A stretch of DNA of 64,000 bases from Siphonodentalium dalli (GCA_032622095.1 CP136061.1:120664754-120728753); one strand, 5' to 3'. Counted from the first letter of the stretch, positions 22,101-32,371 are shown. Translations and numbers: made by a program. The notes: generated from the letters alone by a model not told the origin.

Positions 22101-23091
22101 ACCGTACAGCTGAATCTCAATTCGGCCAAGGAGGCCCTTTCACAAGGACAATTGAATCGGATCTCGAAGATCTCAGAATTGGTTCCTTTTATTTGGAATT
22201 TTCATCAGAAGCAATCATACCTGTTAAGAAGCATTGGAAAACCATAGTTAATGAGGCGATCGGAGTTAATTCAAATAACCAATGGCAACAACTAGTAACA
22301 ATGCAGAGTGATTTCGATCGTTTTTCCATTGTCCAGGAAAAACTTCAAATGTCCCATATTTGGAAAGCATGTCACAAATTTCCCAAACACAAGAAGTGTT
22401 ATTTTTTCATTGTCCAACTACTGTGTATGTTGAAATTTAAGGAAGATGTTTTATGCACCAGATGTGGTCAAGTTTATAATGACACAGTCAAACATGTTTT
22501 TCACGACTGTGACTTTCTTAGCAACTCAAGAAATGACGCTTGGTATCGTTTTTTGTCCCATTTTCATATAGACTGTTTTATGTGTATTGATAGAATTCCT
22601 CCCTCCAATCAAATGCTCATGTTTATTGGGCACGTCCCAAATGCTCTATTCGACATAGCTGAAGATGCCCTCGCCATAGTCGATTTTTTCGTGCTAGAGG
22701 CCACGCAAATATGGCATTATTGGATAACTGGAACTCCCGGTTGTGCATCAGAGATCGTCCTGTGAAACGTGATGTGAAATAAATACATGTATGCAAGCGA
22801 TGTTTTCATGTTGAATAAGAATTAAGGCAATATCTTTAATTTAGTTTTGCTTTCTTATTATGCGTAAAAGCATTAGTCTCTTTTCTTCTTTGTTTACATT
22901 TTGTTTTCTGATATCGCAGTTTTCCCCACGTTTTTCAGTCAATTTAAGTTGCCATGATGTAATTATGCATTCCTGTATAAAATATGTTTTTGCCTGTGGC
23001 AATTCATGTATTTGTATATATGTTTACAATTTATTGTAAGTTTGTATCGAACTCTTCAAATATGGAGGATAATAAAGATATATATATATAT
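19129..23091 (+). mobile_element. Apparently complete LINE inserted in another LINE
   Basis: The element has a short leader of about 160 bp, one long ORF, a ~320 bp 3' region and the tail AATAAAGATATATATATATA at about 23070-23091. On either side the minus-strand L2-like LINE resumes: AAGVDQ to the left, and the linker ending HFKALNGAT to the right. About 60 residues of the host LINE appear to be missing at the insertion point. I see no ORF1, so the element is either a single-ORF type or 5'-truncated just upstream of the endonuclease. Confidence 0.8.
19292..22765 (+). CDS. LINE endonuclease-reverse transcriptase, intact ORF
   Basis: The first in-frame ATG is at 19292, giving 1157 residues; the frame is open a little further upstream but only with a TTG. 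Residues 1-240 are an apurinic-type endonuclease: LLTWNM, SEHWL, GGVGLIW, GDFNADL (~153-158), STIDHIIMS (~201), SNHRPL (~230). Residues ~500-800 are a reverse transcriptase: KAAGHDSLNYEHL, SYRAITLLPVLYKLFERI, FLDVWKAFDTVW (catalytic Asp ~632), GTRQGGTLSPIF, and HADDMLLMS (~730-738), with His where most families have Tyr or Phe. The C-terminus has a CTRC...HVFHDC knuckle (~1055-1073). It would nick target DNA and copy its own RNA there. No RNase H was seen. The clade is uncertain. Confidence 0.92.
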   Translation: MLSLLTWNMTGALSSSAYLHLLLDRHNIDICGVSEHWLGEKDLFLLDNIHSEFESHAVSDYAMRLPFQRGRPRGGVGLIWNKSKFSGRIERLVIDDDRIVGIQLKISSSNFIYVFQVYLPTTNNSVQYYKEYIDKLSDLYDKYFCLGKVIFMGDFNADLSRHDSRSNAFKTFLVRKTLFSVNESASQAHIPTFVATTGHNSTIDHIIMSCNDKRNIIHTHVFDEDVYNVSNHRPLLVDADIQFSHQNSNNVQNTHLRYNWKKIQNNPNLISNYVTRLESFLLPLDTYNALPSNIDDLYNSIVTAINRAAREIIPTKSFKKHLKPFWNDMLSALHREMTEARNNWIQHGRSADPSNALHITYKRTKSDFRREYRKCSQKFLDECVNKIDSFVEIDQTSFFKLLNAKRARLGTQSQSYFVSNDRVIRDYQEIADEWIHYYESIYSTQIHDTSFNEDHYSKVSQFVSNELSNNNASEFDELLCYPVSVYEVISAYKTLSRNKAAGHDSLNYEHLIFGGEHLAGSLAHLFSLMFESSYVPRNAKVGIIFSLYKGAPKPKESFDSYRAITLLPVLYKLFERIVLSRLKQNAPNSIAVHPLQNGFQQNISCMATSYLVQECVSYTSNNHSKLFSCFLDVWKAFDTVWIDGLLFKLHERSIRGKSLKIIHNLLTGMKCSLLYNGYKSKWIDVLHGTRQGGTLSPIFYTIYIDQLLYDLERSAFGLKIGGINVCCPTHADDMLLMSLTSSGLQSLCSICCSYSSLWRYKYNATKSYVIVFNESKADYSSSQRKWTFGKQEMSEVTSLTHLGIPIQKFKFTSSFVDEICTKIRGTFFMLSNAGIYAGGLTPMSSLKIYKSIILPRGLYGSELLTNLTNTDTLKLERIHRFCLKRIQGLHFQTRTAMVEGLLGIPSLGIFIVKRRLSLYHSLCSMNDDKATKQLFLHRTAESQFGQGGPFTRTIESDLEDLRIGSFYLEFSSEAIIPVKKHWKTIVNEAIGVNSNNQWQQLVTMQSDFDRFSIVQEKLQMSHIWKACHKFPKHKKCYFFIVQLLCMLKFKEDVLCTRCGQVYNDTVKHVFHDCDFLSNSRNDAWYRFLSHFHIDCFMCIDRIPPSNQMLMFIGHVPNALFDIAEDALAIVDFFVLEATQIWHYWITGTPGCASEIVL

Positions 23092-23640
23092 TTGTTGCCC
23101 CATTCAATGCCTTAAAATGATCGAATAAACTATCAAGGTTAATATGTTCAACTGCTACACGTGCACTATCGTTTGTAAAAAGTTTTCCAAAAGCAGTCCG
23201 ATGACTTTTTCGGGATTTCCCTCAGTTCCCGATTACAATTTTCAAGCATCTCTGCGCGTTTTTTTATCCATCGTTCGCTTATATTGCTTGCTCGAATTCC
23301 TCAATTTAGTTCTAAAGTCCAAAGACTTGCATAAATAGTACTGCTTTCTAGCCTTATTAAAAGACTTTCTTTTACGGCGACATTCTGAGTCAAACCACCT
23401 TTTACATTTTGTTGTGCGTCGCGATTTACATGCTCGGTTGTGAGTGCCAAATATTTGAACGGCTTGTTCTGATAGAATATTTCCTAAACAATTCGCCGCG
23501 TTGTCAATACCCAAAATCGCTGTCAGGTATTCCAAGTGATTTTCTAATGTTTTTCGATTAGTTGCTAATTTCATTATTTTTAAATCAACAGTATCATTTT
23601 TGTTTATACTTTTGGTCTAAATTTTAGTCTGATACGGGAG
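23092..23640 (-). pseudogene. L2-like LINE linker region, displaced half
   Basis: Reading leftward from about 23625: SINKNDTVDLKIMKLATNRK, then LENHLEYLTAILGIDNAANC, RWFDSECRRKRKSFNKAR, LRNSSKQYKRTMDKK, a frameshift, then FWKTFYKR, a frameshift, then VAVEHINLDSLFDHFKALNG. This is the conserved segment between endonuclease and RT in L2/CR1-type LINEs. It runs into the nested LINE at 23091 and continues at 19126. Its upstream end overlaps the duplicated 2.19 kb block; no endonuclease domain is recognisable beyond. Confidence 0.75.
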
Positions 23641-24006
23641 TCATTTCAACCTTAGTCAGGTAGGACATTTCCAGAGTTATTTGAGCCCAACACTATTTTG
23701 AAGGGGAAGTTGTGTGATAATTCCATAGTTACTTATTGCGAGAGCTGCCGTAAACCGGTTGCTAAAATCGGGTTGCTATGTATAAGCTGTTAATTGTATT
23801 AACCATGGTGAAGTCTATATTGATATAAGCTCCTATAAATTCCTGTGTGAGCCACGGTATACATTGTTAGCGTATCTAACAACACGTATATCATCGTGGG
23901 GGTATGCCACGGTATACCTTGCTTGAGTCCATTACAGCCCATATCTTCGTGGTTTAACAACGATATACCTTGTTGGCGTATATTACTGTAACAGTCACTA
24001 TATAGA

Positions 24007-24169
24007 TAGAACCGCATGAGTGTCTGAATTTTGACAAAATTATCGCACGAGATTTGTTGGCGGAGCGATACCTCGAGTGCGGGACACAGTCCCGCACGAG
24101 AGGTATCGCGTTCCGCCAACAAATCGAGTGCGATAATTTCGTCAAAATTCAGACACTTATGCGGTTCTA
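24007..24169. repeat. ~162 bp palindrome, second copy
   Basis: Same hairpin as 4281-4442, with TAGAACCGCAT and ATGCGGTTCTA ends and only a few substitutions. Confidence 0.85.
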
Positions 24170-25010
24170 TTTTTATTACATATCTACGTATCAGAGTAAG
24201 TTGACTCACAATCGTACATCTCCGGTACAGTAAATGTGAATTTAATTGAGTTTTAACGGCATTTTAGGGTTAACGCAGCAATCAGACAGGGAGCCCTTCT
24301 ATCCGCGAGTGAACTTGACCCATCTTGACCAGCGCAAATGTGTTAATTGGGTTTTCCCAGATTTTGAAAAATATAACCCAATCAGCGCGCTGCGATTTCG
24401 GCAAGTGGGTTTTCGCCCTTGCGTTGAAAAGTTGAAAAAGTAAAAATAGTAACGGCGAAAGCCAGTCTAACAACACTGAATGAAATAGTTCCGTCGACAG
24501 ATTGCACTAGTGCGATTCTGAGAATTATCACACGCCTGGAACGTCGTGCGATCATGCGAATTACGTTGATAGATATGTAATAAATCATCGTGTAGGTATG
24601 CCACGGTATACCTTGTTAGCGTATATTGCAGCCCGTATATCATCGTTGGGGTGTGCCAAGGTTATATCTTGTTATCTTATGTTACAGTCCGTATCATCGT
24701 GTGGTATGCCACGGCCCACGGCATACCTTGTTAGAGTATATTGTATTCCCTATCTATCTAACATATTTAATTTTTGTGTGGTGTAATATCCGCCGTATCG
24801 GGTGGATGCATGGTGTAAGAACATTACGCAATCGATTTCACCTTATTTCACACAAGTATTCTGAAACGATAACGTAATCCCCGTGCCAAATTTATGGTGT
24901 CAACTTCCTCCAACTATTTCAATTAATTTCTTTCATCCCTCAAAGTTCCAACTCCTACTGTTCAACTGTTTTAGATCAACATTCTAACAATGTGAGTAAT
25001 TTATTTTCAG

Positions 25011-25049
25011 AGGCTGGTTGAAAGGATTTTGGACGCTTGGAGACAACAG
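25011..25049 (+). CDS. Candidate 39 nt micro-exon, copy A2
   Basis: TTTATTTTCAG acceptor, 39 nt encoding RLVERILDAWRQQ, donor GTCCGT. It differs from copy A1 at 5277 only in the last three codons (RRK versus RQQ), while the flanks are almost unchanged. Exon status rests on splice signals, the in-frame length and the third copy at 32333. Confidence 0.4.
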
Positions 25050-25823
25050 GTCCGTATAAATAACCCAATGACGATTACATAACATCATATATATTGTTTC
25101 TTGCAAGAGAAACAACCAAACTATACAACCAATACAAAATAAGTCCCCGTCATAATACTGCACTGTAACTCGAGCCACTGGGACTGATTGTCAAAACATC
25201 TGACCGTGAAACCACCCGCTTATGGAATTGAAGTACAGAGTGGTTGTTTGATTGATTCAACACAATCTCATTGAGTAGACATCAGTTCACAACTCAAAAA
25301 TAAGTTATTAGGGCATATATAGTTTGTACTCAATAGTGAACAACAGCTTAGTAACTTGATAAACCACCAAGACTTAGAGGCATATTGCTGTCGACGAAAC
25401 ACCGCGTATTAGTATAATCAATTCCTTGTGCAGTGGTCTGTTAAATAACAACTCAAGAACTCAACAATATGTGTATTTCCAGACACATTTAAAATCAATA
25501 AATGTAATATGTAGGTTAATTGATGTGAGGTGTCTTAAAATAGAGAAAATTGTACCTCTCCGGGATAGAAACATGCGTACTCTGGAATTATCTATCAACC
25601 GATCGCTTCATTTTATAATTTATCTGTTTAAAACCATAGTACATTCGTCTGCCACCCCCGTGTCATTCTGCAGTGTGGTTTTTTATCGTTGCTTCCTTGA
25701 AATTGATGAGGTTTAAAATATCGTTAAATATGCCCTTTGAATCAGTATAGAAATTCTCGTTCTATCGTTCCATTATCCTATTTTTGATTTGGACTCATTC
25801 CCGGCACTCAACGCTATCTACAG

Positions 25824-26011
25824 TCAGTCGACCAGATGGTGGTGGCTCTACAACGCCCCGACACCCTGAAATAGTCGCCGTCGTGACGACCTGCAGAGTG
25901 GAACGGCGTAGCATCGAAGAACCAGTGTTTGGTCAATGCGATCATACTGATACTGCCCAAAGGTTGCCTCAACCGGCTCGCGGCCTATATGCGCAAACAG
26001 AGGACTATTAG
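25824..26011 (+). CDS. Candidate terminal exon, Tyr-containing C-terminus
   Basis: A CTATCTACAG acceptor is followed by an open frame starting SRPDGGGSTTPRHPEIVAVV and ending RLPQPARGLYAQTEDY plus stop. The phase is 1. An AATAAA lies about 80 bp downstream (near 26087). The composition (Pro, Arg, acidic, Tyr near the end) is like a short cytoplasmic tail. No family was recognised, and the upstream exons are not identified. Confidence 0.35.
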
Positions 26012-26754
26012 TGTCGCACATATAGCTCAATCAGTGCTTTTGTCCATTTCAAGGTGTATCACAAACTCAAACTGATCAAATATTGTTGAAATAAAATAAC
26101 AAAAATCATACTGGGAACATTTATATAACCTGTTGGGTATTTATTTACCTGGCAGATGTGTATATATATATGTGTATATATGGCTTCTACAATTATGTCT
26201 CAGATTGGAAATAAGTCTATTTGGAGCATGATATGGAGTACTATTCATATGCAGTAATATACATAAAGAGCGTTGTGTATCAGAATTCCATGACTGTTAG
26301 CATTTAATAAAGAGCGGTTAGCTCGGTGCTTCCGTCGTGGTGTATTGCGTGTGCATGCGATTGTGGGGACATATTCGGTGTCCTAGTATTACAGATGCTT
26401 CAAAGACGTATACATAATGTATATATTAGAACCTAATATCAGCAACCCGAAACGGCCTAACATATGCCTTGGTCTTAGTGGCATGTGCTATAGGTGAATG
26501 TTCACCGCCAGAGTTATGATGTATAAGTCCCTTTAATAACTTAAATAATACATTGGGGCTAGTTGTTTGTATATAATAGGCATTGGAAGCATGCAGCTAT
26601 GTGTGTGCGGAATCTGACACGAAAACAAAGTTAAACGGCGCACCCATGCAGCATGCACCAGTCACTATTCTGATTATCGCCCTTTCATTACAATATCATA
26701 ATTGTACATAGACACGCCCAAGTATCTATCACCAGGCAATGTACCTAGGCATAT
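26012..26754. other. No gene recognised
   Basis: Probable 3' flank of the candidate exon at 25824-26011, then unannotated A/T-rich DNA with short TA tracts (26159-26180). Confidence 0.4.
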
Positions 26755-27165
26755 ATATTAGTATAACAATGTCGTGTACATATATGTTACTAATAGAAAA
26801 CAATTTTATAATAAGATTAAGTTATGGCGATTCATGTGATTGAATATTGCATTATGGATTATGCAGTCTGAATCGTTAGTCTTCCTTGATGTGAGGTCAT
26901 GACACCAGATGTCTTAAAAGGGCACTAATAATTAATTAATTAAAATAATTAATCATATACACGATATCATTGCAATCTGATCGGTGAAAATTGAAACACG
27001 TGGATAAAGTGACCATATAGTATAATGCGATAGATGCCGTTGACCTAAGATGACTTCAAGGAGCAAATGTGAGCAATAAAGAGCGTTCCTTATGTAGAAA
27101 TTTAGTACAGATAGGTCACCTAACCAGGAGAATGTCATGGCATAGGCTCATACTGGCTGAGAATA
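26755..27165. repeat. Dispersed intron-like block, copy 1
   Basis: Matches 29518-29935 at roughly 95% by eye, and in part 38690-38830 and 31030-31090. Shared marks are ACAATGTCG, TTATGGCGATTCATGTGATT and the AATTAATTAATT tract. It ends in CTGGCTGAGAATAA, the LINE 3' terminus seen also at 29905. Confidence 0.75.
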
Positions 27166-27438
27166 AGGGTGGATACACACATGCATGTGATCTCTGTAAT
27201 TATCGTGTATTTGGCGTTTTACATGGATCATATATACAGACAATGTAATATGTGTCCACTGACAACCCAATCATTGCCGATGTGTTGATCGCATTGAGTT
27301 CAAGTTCCAATTAAGTCGGAATGTAGTTGACCGCTGAACCGAGTCGCCAGGCCACTTAAAATACTTGTTCGTGTGACAACCCATATGGTGGAGGTTCTAT
27401 TTAAATAATTACCAATCCTCTCTTGATATTTATAGCAG

Positions 27439-27608
27439 TGGTGGATCAGGATTTCCCCGACGCAGGGGCTATATATGATCCCCGACTTGGGGCTATATAT
27501 GATCCCGAAAGGTATACCAGGCTGGTGGCTAACTCAGAGCCATTTAACCCCGCATTACCCCGAAAAAGGAATAGTATTATAAACACTTCCGTTAATTTAG
27601 TAACATGA
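27439..27608 (+). CDS. Candidate terminal exon with repeated Tyr motif
   Basis: A TTTATAGCAG acceptor precedes an open frame (phase 1) reading VVDQDFPDAGAIYDPRLGAI then YDPERYTRLVANSEPFNPAL and ending NSIINTSVNLVT plus stop. GAIYDP occurs twice in tandem, 10 codons apart. Tyrosine-bearing repeats next to the C-terminus would suit a signalling tail, but this is inference. The last 17 codons and the following 3' region recur at 31151-31418. Confidence 0.45.
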
Positions 27609-28439
27609 AAAAATAGAACGAACGTGAACGTGTTCGTACTTTCGTACTGTAAACAAACAGTCGCTATTTATATTTTCTGCAACGAATTATAACTCTAAAA
27701 TATAGACAACGTTGATTATAATCAGATCGGAGCGCTGAGTATTTCCTCATCAACTTATTTGTACCTCAATGGTTGCACTTAGGTAGTTTTACATTTTTGT
27801 CCTGGTTACCAATTTTGTGAAAATATGCCACAGTATACATTGTTGGAGTATATTATAGCACCTACTTGCCTAAAAGATTTATTTTATATGGTTTGATATC
27901 CGGCCCTATCGGATGGGGGCGTGGTGTAAGAAAATTACACCATTGATATAACTTATTTCACAAGTATGCTGAAATGATATGTTTATCAAAATGGTGGTGT
28001 ACAAAACTAATCGTGGATAGTCGTTTTGAGACAATCATGCTTGCAACTTGCATAACAACCGTTGTTTAATTATACATTATTACTTTTACATCGAGGGTTT
28101 TAAAAAATCGAATCCTCCAAAGATCCAATTTTACACTAGACATGAAACGCTGTTTATCTCTGGAAATAGTATTGGTTTCTACCAATACAGTTGTTTGATA
28201 GTCATATATATCCCAGAAGTTATTAAAGATAAACGTTCATGTTCATATATCTCCTTGTTGATGATACAAACATGCGTTTTATACGGCATATTAGAGATGA
28301 TAATTACTAAGTCGTGCGATATATATACGACAATTTAGTTTTAACGATTTTCCGCGGATAAGACCACCGAGTTTTATCCTTCCTGCCGACATATGTTCAA
28401 TTCATATGGAGCTGTCTAATTAGACACCAATTGTTGTAC
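27609..28439. repeat. 3' flank and dispersed blocks
   Basis: 27542-27823 matches 31149-31418. 28100-28400 matches 10600-10920 and parts of 33214 and 41315. A single diverged GCCACAGTATACATTG minisatellite unit is at about 27828. No exon was recognised. Confidence 0.6.
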
Positions 28440-28711
28440 ATATTATGTATTTGGCTTCAGACGTTCCTTCCTGTGTAACTATTTTTTGAATTAAATGTCA
28501 TAAAAGAGTAGTTAGTGTGCTTATAATTTCCTACTGATTCAGCCGACTGATTGGTGTTTATTAGATGTTCTGTCGCATTAAGTATGCCATAGAGTACATG
28601 AGTTAGATATAGTTAAAGTTTGCTGTGATTCCGTGGTCTAGGATAGAGTTTCTATTCCCCAGTGATTGTAATGGTAGGGTTAAATGTAATAGCAAGCACA
28701 ATATATACGTA

Positions 28712-28742
<31 letters not shown>

Positions 28743-29392
28743 ACTGCAGTTTACGAGCATACAGACATAATTAACAAGATCGTATGACTGATCGTACTCA
28801 TTGTATAATCGAGGTATATGATAGGATCAATATCATAATCTAGTATGATATGAACACGGGTATCTTGATGCATCCGACATTATTTGGCCACGTGATACCC
28901 CAACTCTTGGAATAACTATACCGCTCTCTGAGAGAAACACTCACTCTCGCTCACTTAAATATTGAAACCACAAACACCTCTGTGAAGCTACATGTATAGT
29001 GCATAATTACTTTCTTGAATATAAAGTTATCAAACACTGGACTCATCTTGTTCCCGCACGACCAAATACATACTTCACCACATGACAACGAGATAAGTCA
29101 CATGTGCTTCATTACAAAAAGAAATTTCAGAAAATATGTTTTGAAATATACAGAAATTTATGGAAAACGTGCGTTTCGTCCCGAGTTAGACTACTAAAGG
29201 AGTGTCCCCCGATACTAATATTGTTAGTTGACCTACCGCTTGCAGGTCAAGTTAGTGTGTGAGTTTATTTCTCACGATCGTTTACATACAATTTATTTCC
29301 GGTTCCTACACCATCTCGCACCCATGCACTGTTGCGCATTTAGTATACAGGTAGTTTACGCATTTTAGAAAGTGTCCTTTCTTTGTTTCCAG
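28440..29392. repeat. Dispersed intron-like block upstream of micro-exon
   Basis: 28440-29200 matches 33350-34080. Its end, 28985-29200, also matches 30520-30740 and 33000-33200. A (TA)n tract is at 28717-28742. The last 190 bp, including CTTTCTTTGTTTCCAG, match 30740-30931 and 38370-38597. Confidence 0.75.
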
Positions 29393-29449
29393 GATGGTAA
29401 ACTACCACCACAAGGAGAAGGGGACGGAGAAGGAGAAGGAGAAGGAGGT
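29393..29449 (+). CDS. Candidate 57 nt Gly/Glu-rich micro-exon
   Basis: CTTTGTTTCCAG acceptor, 57 nt reading DGKLPPQGEGDGEGEGEGG, strong donor GTAAGT. Phase 0 at both ends. The flanking introns are close copies of those around 30932-30967 and 38598-38630, but the exon differs in length and sequence, always by whole codons. A low-complexity acidic linker in a repetitive protein is likely; no family was recognised. Confidence 0.5.
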
Positions 29450-29517
29450 GTAAGTTTATCAATCTGAGAGCTAAACCAATGGGACACCGTCATACGCCGC
29501 ACACAGCATCCAATTGT

Positions 29518-29940
29518 ATAACAATGTCGCGTACATATATATGTTACTATTAGAAAACAATTTTATAATAGCATTATGTTATGGCGATTCATGTGATTGA
29601 ATATTGCATTATGGATTATGCAGTCTGAATCGTTAATCTTCCTTGATGTGATGTCATGACACCAGATGTCTTAAAAGGGCACTAATAATTAATTAATTTA
29701 AATAATTAATCATATACACGATATCATTGCAATCTAATCGATGAAAATTGAAACACGAGGATAAAGTGACCATATAGTATAATGCGATAGATGCCGTTGA
29801 CCTAAGATGACTTCAAGGAGCAAATATGAGCAATAAAGAGCGTTCCTTATGTAGAAAATTAGTACAGATAGGTCACCTGACCAGTAGAATGTCATGGCAT
29901 ATGCTCATTCTGGCTGAGAATAAAGCACTACTTACTTAAC
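29518..29940. repeat. Dispersed intron-like block, copy 2
   Basis: Second copy of 26755-27165. It ends with CTGGCTGAGAATAAAGCACT then TACTTACTTAAC, which equals the 3' terminus of the L2-like LINE at 16336, so the block carries a LINE tail on the plus strand. A poly-G run follows at about 29964-29973. Confidence 0.75.
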
Positions 29941-30245
29941 TCTGACTTCCGATGGCATAAAGGGGGGGGGGGGTAATAAATTATTTGATCAACAAAGAGC
30001 GTTTATTGTCATTCTAGAAGACATGTGGGAATTTGGTGGTAAAACCATTGTATGATAGGAAGAGTATTAGTCAGAGGTATATCGCGTCGTGTTTATACAG
30101 GTCATAAATGAAATAGATGGATGTGGTACACTGTTATTTAAAAATCAGACACCAATATCCCCACATATCTTCTGGAATGATAATAAAGCATTTCTATGAT
30201 AACATACAATCTATTATACACACTTAAACTCATCTAAGATCAAAG
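29941..30245. other. No gene recognised
   Basis: Non-coding sequence between the dispersed block and a LINE tail. Nothing identified apart from the poly-G run. Confidence 0.4.
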
Positions 30246-30310
30246 GTAAGTAATGTTTTATTCTCAGTTCAGCCATTAAGCATGGATGGAACATGAGAAA
30301 ATGCGCCTAT
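30246..30310 (-). mobile_element. LINE 3' terminus fragment
   Basis: GTAAGTAATGTTTTATTCTC then AGTTCAGCCATTAAG is the inverse of the L2-like LINE 3' end (compare 16336-16400). Homology fades after about 65 bp, so this is a severely 5'-truncated insertion. Confidence 0.55.
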
Positions 30311-30519
30311 CCAATGTCATTCCCCTGGTCAGGAGGCCCATCTGTAACAATTTTCTTACATAACGAGCGCTACTTTTTGTTCATATATGCCCTCTAATTC
30401 GTCTGAGGTCAACGACATCTATCCCATGGCACTCTAAGCGTCAATTTATCCACGTGTTTCAATTTTCATAGACCAGATTGCAACAATTTTGTGTACATAC
30501 TCTTGAAACCCCAAACATG

Positions 30520-31095
30520 TCTGTGAACTTACCTATAATGCATGCCGGCATAACTACTTTCTTGAGTATAAAGTTATCAAACACTGGACTCATCTTGTTC
30601 CCGCACGGCCAAATCCATACTTCACCACTTGACAACGGGACAAGTCACATGGGTTTCAATACAAAAAGAAATGTCCGAAAATCTGTTATGAAATATACAG
30701 AATTTTATGCAAAACGTGCGATTCGACCTTCAACTAGCAAAAGAGTGTCGCACGATAACAATATTGTTAGTTGACATAACGTTTGCAGGTCAAGCTTGAG
30801 TGTGAGTTTATTGCTCGCGATCTTTTACATTCAACTTATTTCAGGTTCATACACCATCTCGCACCCACTTTTGCGCATTTAGTATACACGTAGTTTACCC
30901 AGATTAGAACGCATACTTTCTTTGTTTCCAGGATGATAAACGACCACCACAAGGAGGAGAAGGAAATGTAAGTTTATAAATCTGAGAGCTAAACGAATGG
31001 GACATCGTCATACGCCGCGCACAGTATTCAATCGTATAACAATGTCGCGTACATATATGTTACTAATAGAACAAAATATTATAATAACATTAAAT
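30520..31095. repeat. Dispersed block carrying a micro-exon, copy 2
   Basis: Aligns with 29020-29560 through the flanks of the exon at 30932. It keeps the ATCAAACACTGGACTCATCT, TGACAACG and TCTCGCACCCA landmarks. Confidence 0.75.
30932..30967 (+). CDS. Candidate 36 nt Gly/Glu-rich micro-exon
   Basis: CTTTGTTTCCAG acceptor, 36 nt reading DDKRPPQGGEGN, donor GTAAGT, phase 0. It is a shortened relative of the exon at 29393: the PPQG core is kept and the GE repeats are lost in frame. Confidence 0.5.
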
Positions 31096-31148
31096 CTTGC
31101 ATGAAATTCTATACAAAAGTTGTCAAATTAGTCCAAACATTTTCTGCA

Positions 31149-31418
31149 TAACCCCGAAAAAGGAATAGTATTATAAACACTTCCGTTAATTTAGTAACAT
31201 GAAAAAATAGAACGAACGTGAACGTGTTCGGACTTTCGTACTGTAAACAAACAGTCGCTATTTATATTTTCTGCAACGAATTATAACTCTAAAATATAGA
31301 CAACGTTGATTATAATCAGATCGGAGCGCTGAGTGTTCCTCATTAACTTATTTGTACCTCAATGGTTGCACTTAGGTAGTTTTAAATTTTTGTCCTGGTT
31401 ACCAATTTTGTGAAAATT
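31149..31418 (+). pseudogene. Partial copy of terminal exon and 3' flank
   Basis: 31151-31202 repeats the last 17 codons of the exon at 27439 (PRKRNSIINTSVNLVT plus stop), and the match continues through its 3' flank to 31418. The front of the exon, including the Tyr repeats and the acceptor, is missing. Confidence 0.6.
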
Positions 31419-31983
31419 TGCGAGTCAATTTTGCTAGTTGTGTAAACGTAGCCTTAAAGTGGAAGTTGTGTGCTCATAAATTGTGTACACACGAGTCATA
31501 TGACATGCCCTATGTCCATTCATATACAGCACTCCCAACAGCCGTTGTATTCTTATGTATTTTTACTTTTACGTTGAGTATAACTCGGATTCGAATCTAC
31601 CATATGTCCCCAGGTCAAGTGGTCCTGCTAATTTCCTATGGTGTTGGTGGGTCCTGCTAAACCGCAATGATGCGGGCAGTGAAAGCTGATTTTGTTAACG
31701 AGAAATTACGGTTATTTTTGTATGTGTCATTTTCGCGGTGTTTTGCTAATCTGACCGTAAAGGAGAGAGGCCATTATATGTGTAAACAAACATTCAAAAG
31801 AATATACATGTATGTTATAAAATATTCTAATAATGTGTGAGTTGTTTGATGCAAACCGACAATAATCAAGTTGGCTATATCAGTCGATTTTCAAGCACCA
31901 GCGAAGTCGTTGTTGAAATATATTAAAGTATATCGGCTCTTGGATGTTTCTTACAGCCACTCGCTTTTCATTTATTGCTTCAG
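31419..31983. repeat. Intron-like block also found at 39060-39525
   Basis: Landmarks such as GGAAGTTGTGTGCTCAT and CAAGTGGTCCTGCTAATTT align with 39110-39390. It contains, at about 31765-31780, the empty-site version of the MITE at 39529-40210. The proline-rich exon found in related blocks (41151) is absent here. Confidence 0.65.
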
Positions 31984-32143
31984 ATTAGCCACACACCGTG
32001 AAAATGACAACTTTAGAAAAAATAACGACACAGTAACAACATCCATACATCAGGACCCAAACCAGCACTATAACAATTTAGCAGGTCCACTTGACCAGGG
32101 TGCATATAGTGGCGCGAATTCCGTTACCCGTACGTCGAAATGA
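31984..32143 (+). CDS. Candidate terminal exon, Asn/Gln-rich C-terminus
   Basis: TTTATTGCTTCAG acceptor, then an open frame (phase 2) with LATHRENDNFRKNNDTVTTS followed by IHQDPNQHYNNLAGPLDQGA and YSGANSVTRTSK plus stop. AATAAA lies near 32194. Tyr residues near the end recall the candidate exons at 25824 and 27439. No family was recognised. Confidence 0.35.
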
Positions 32144-32332
32144 GGAATCTGTATACCTTGTTCTCGGTAAATAGTATCTCCGTTCTGAAATAATAAAGTA
32201 AGCCCCGTTGCAAACTTATGGTGTCAACTGCCAACTATTTCAATGTATTTCTTTCAGCTCTAAAAGTTTCCAACTTCTACTGTTCAACTGTTTTAGATCA
32301 ACATTGTAACAATGTGAGTATTCTATTTTCAG

Positions 32333-32371
32333 GAGTTGATTAAAAGGATTTTAGACCTCTTGGATCTACAG
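32333..32371 (+). CDS. Candidate 39 nt micro-exon, copy A3
   Basis: TTCTATTTTCAG acceptor, 39 nt reading ELIKRILDLLDLQ, donor GTTCGT. The upstream 100 bp are close to those of copies A1 and A2 (TACTGTTCAACTGTTTTAGA landmark). The exon itself is only about 60% identical, yet has the same length and an open frame. Confidence 0.45.

Larger units (their letters stand above)
23517..25706. repeat. 2.19 kb duplicated block, copy 2
   Basis: Copy of 3791-5976 at about 98%, in the same orientation. It differs by small indels, such as an extra GTTGAAAA near 24428. Homology ends at 25706 (AATTGA). It contains the minisatellite, the palindrome and micro-exon copy A2. No protein family was recognised in its open frames. 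Confidence 0.85.

Noticed and set aside
31575-31600. B-box-like CGGATTCGAATCTACC (also near 39348 and 41235), suggesting a tRNA-derived SINE
   Set aside because: No A box at the proper distance; the sequence is part of the duplicated intron-like blocks.
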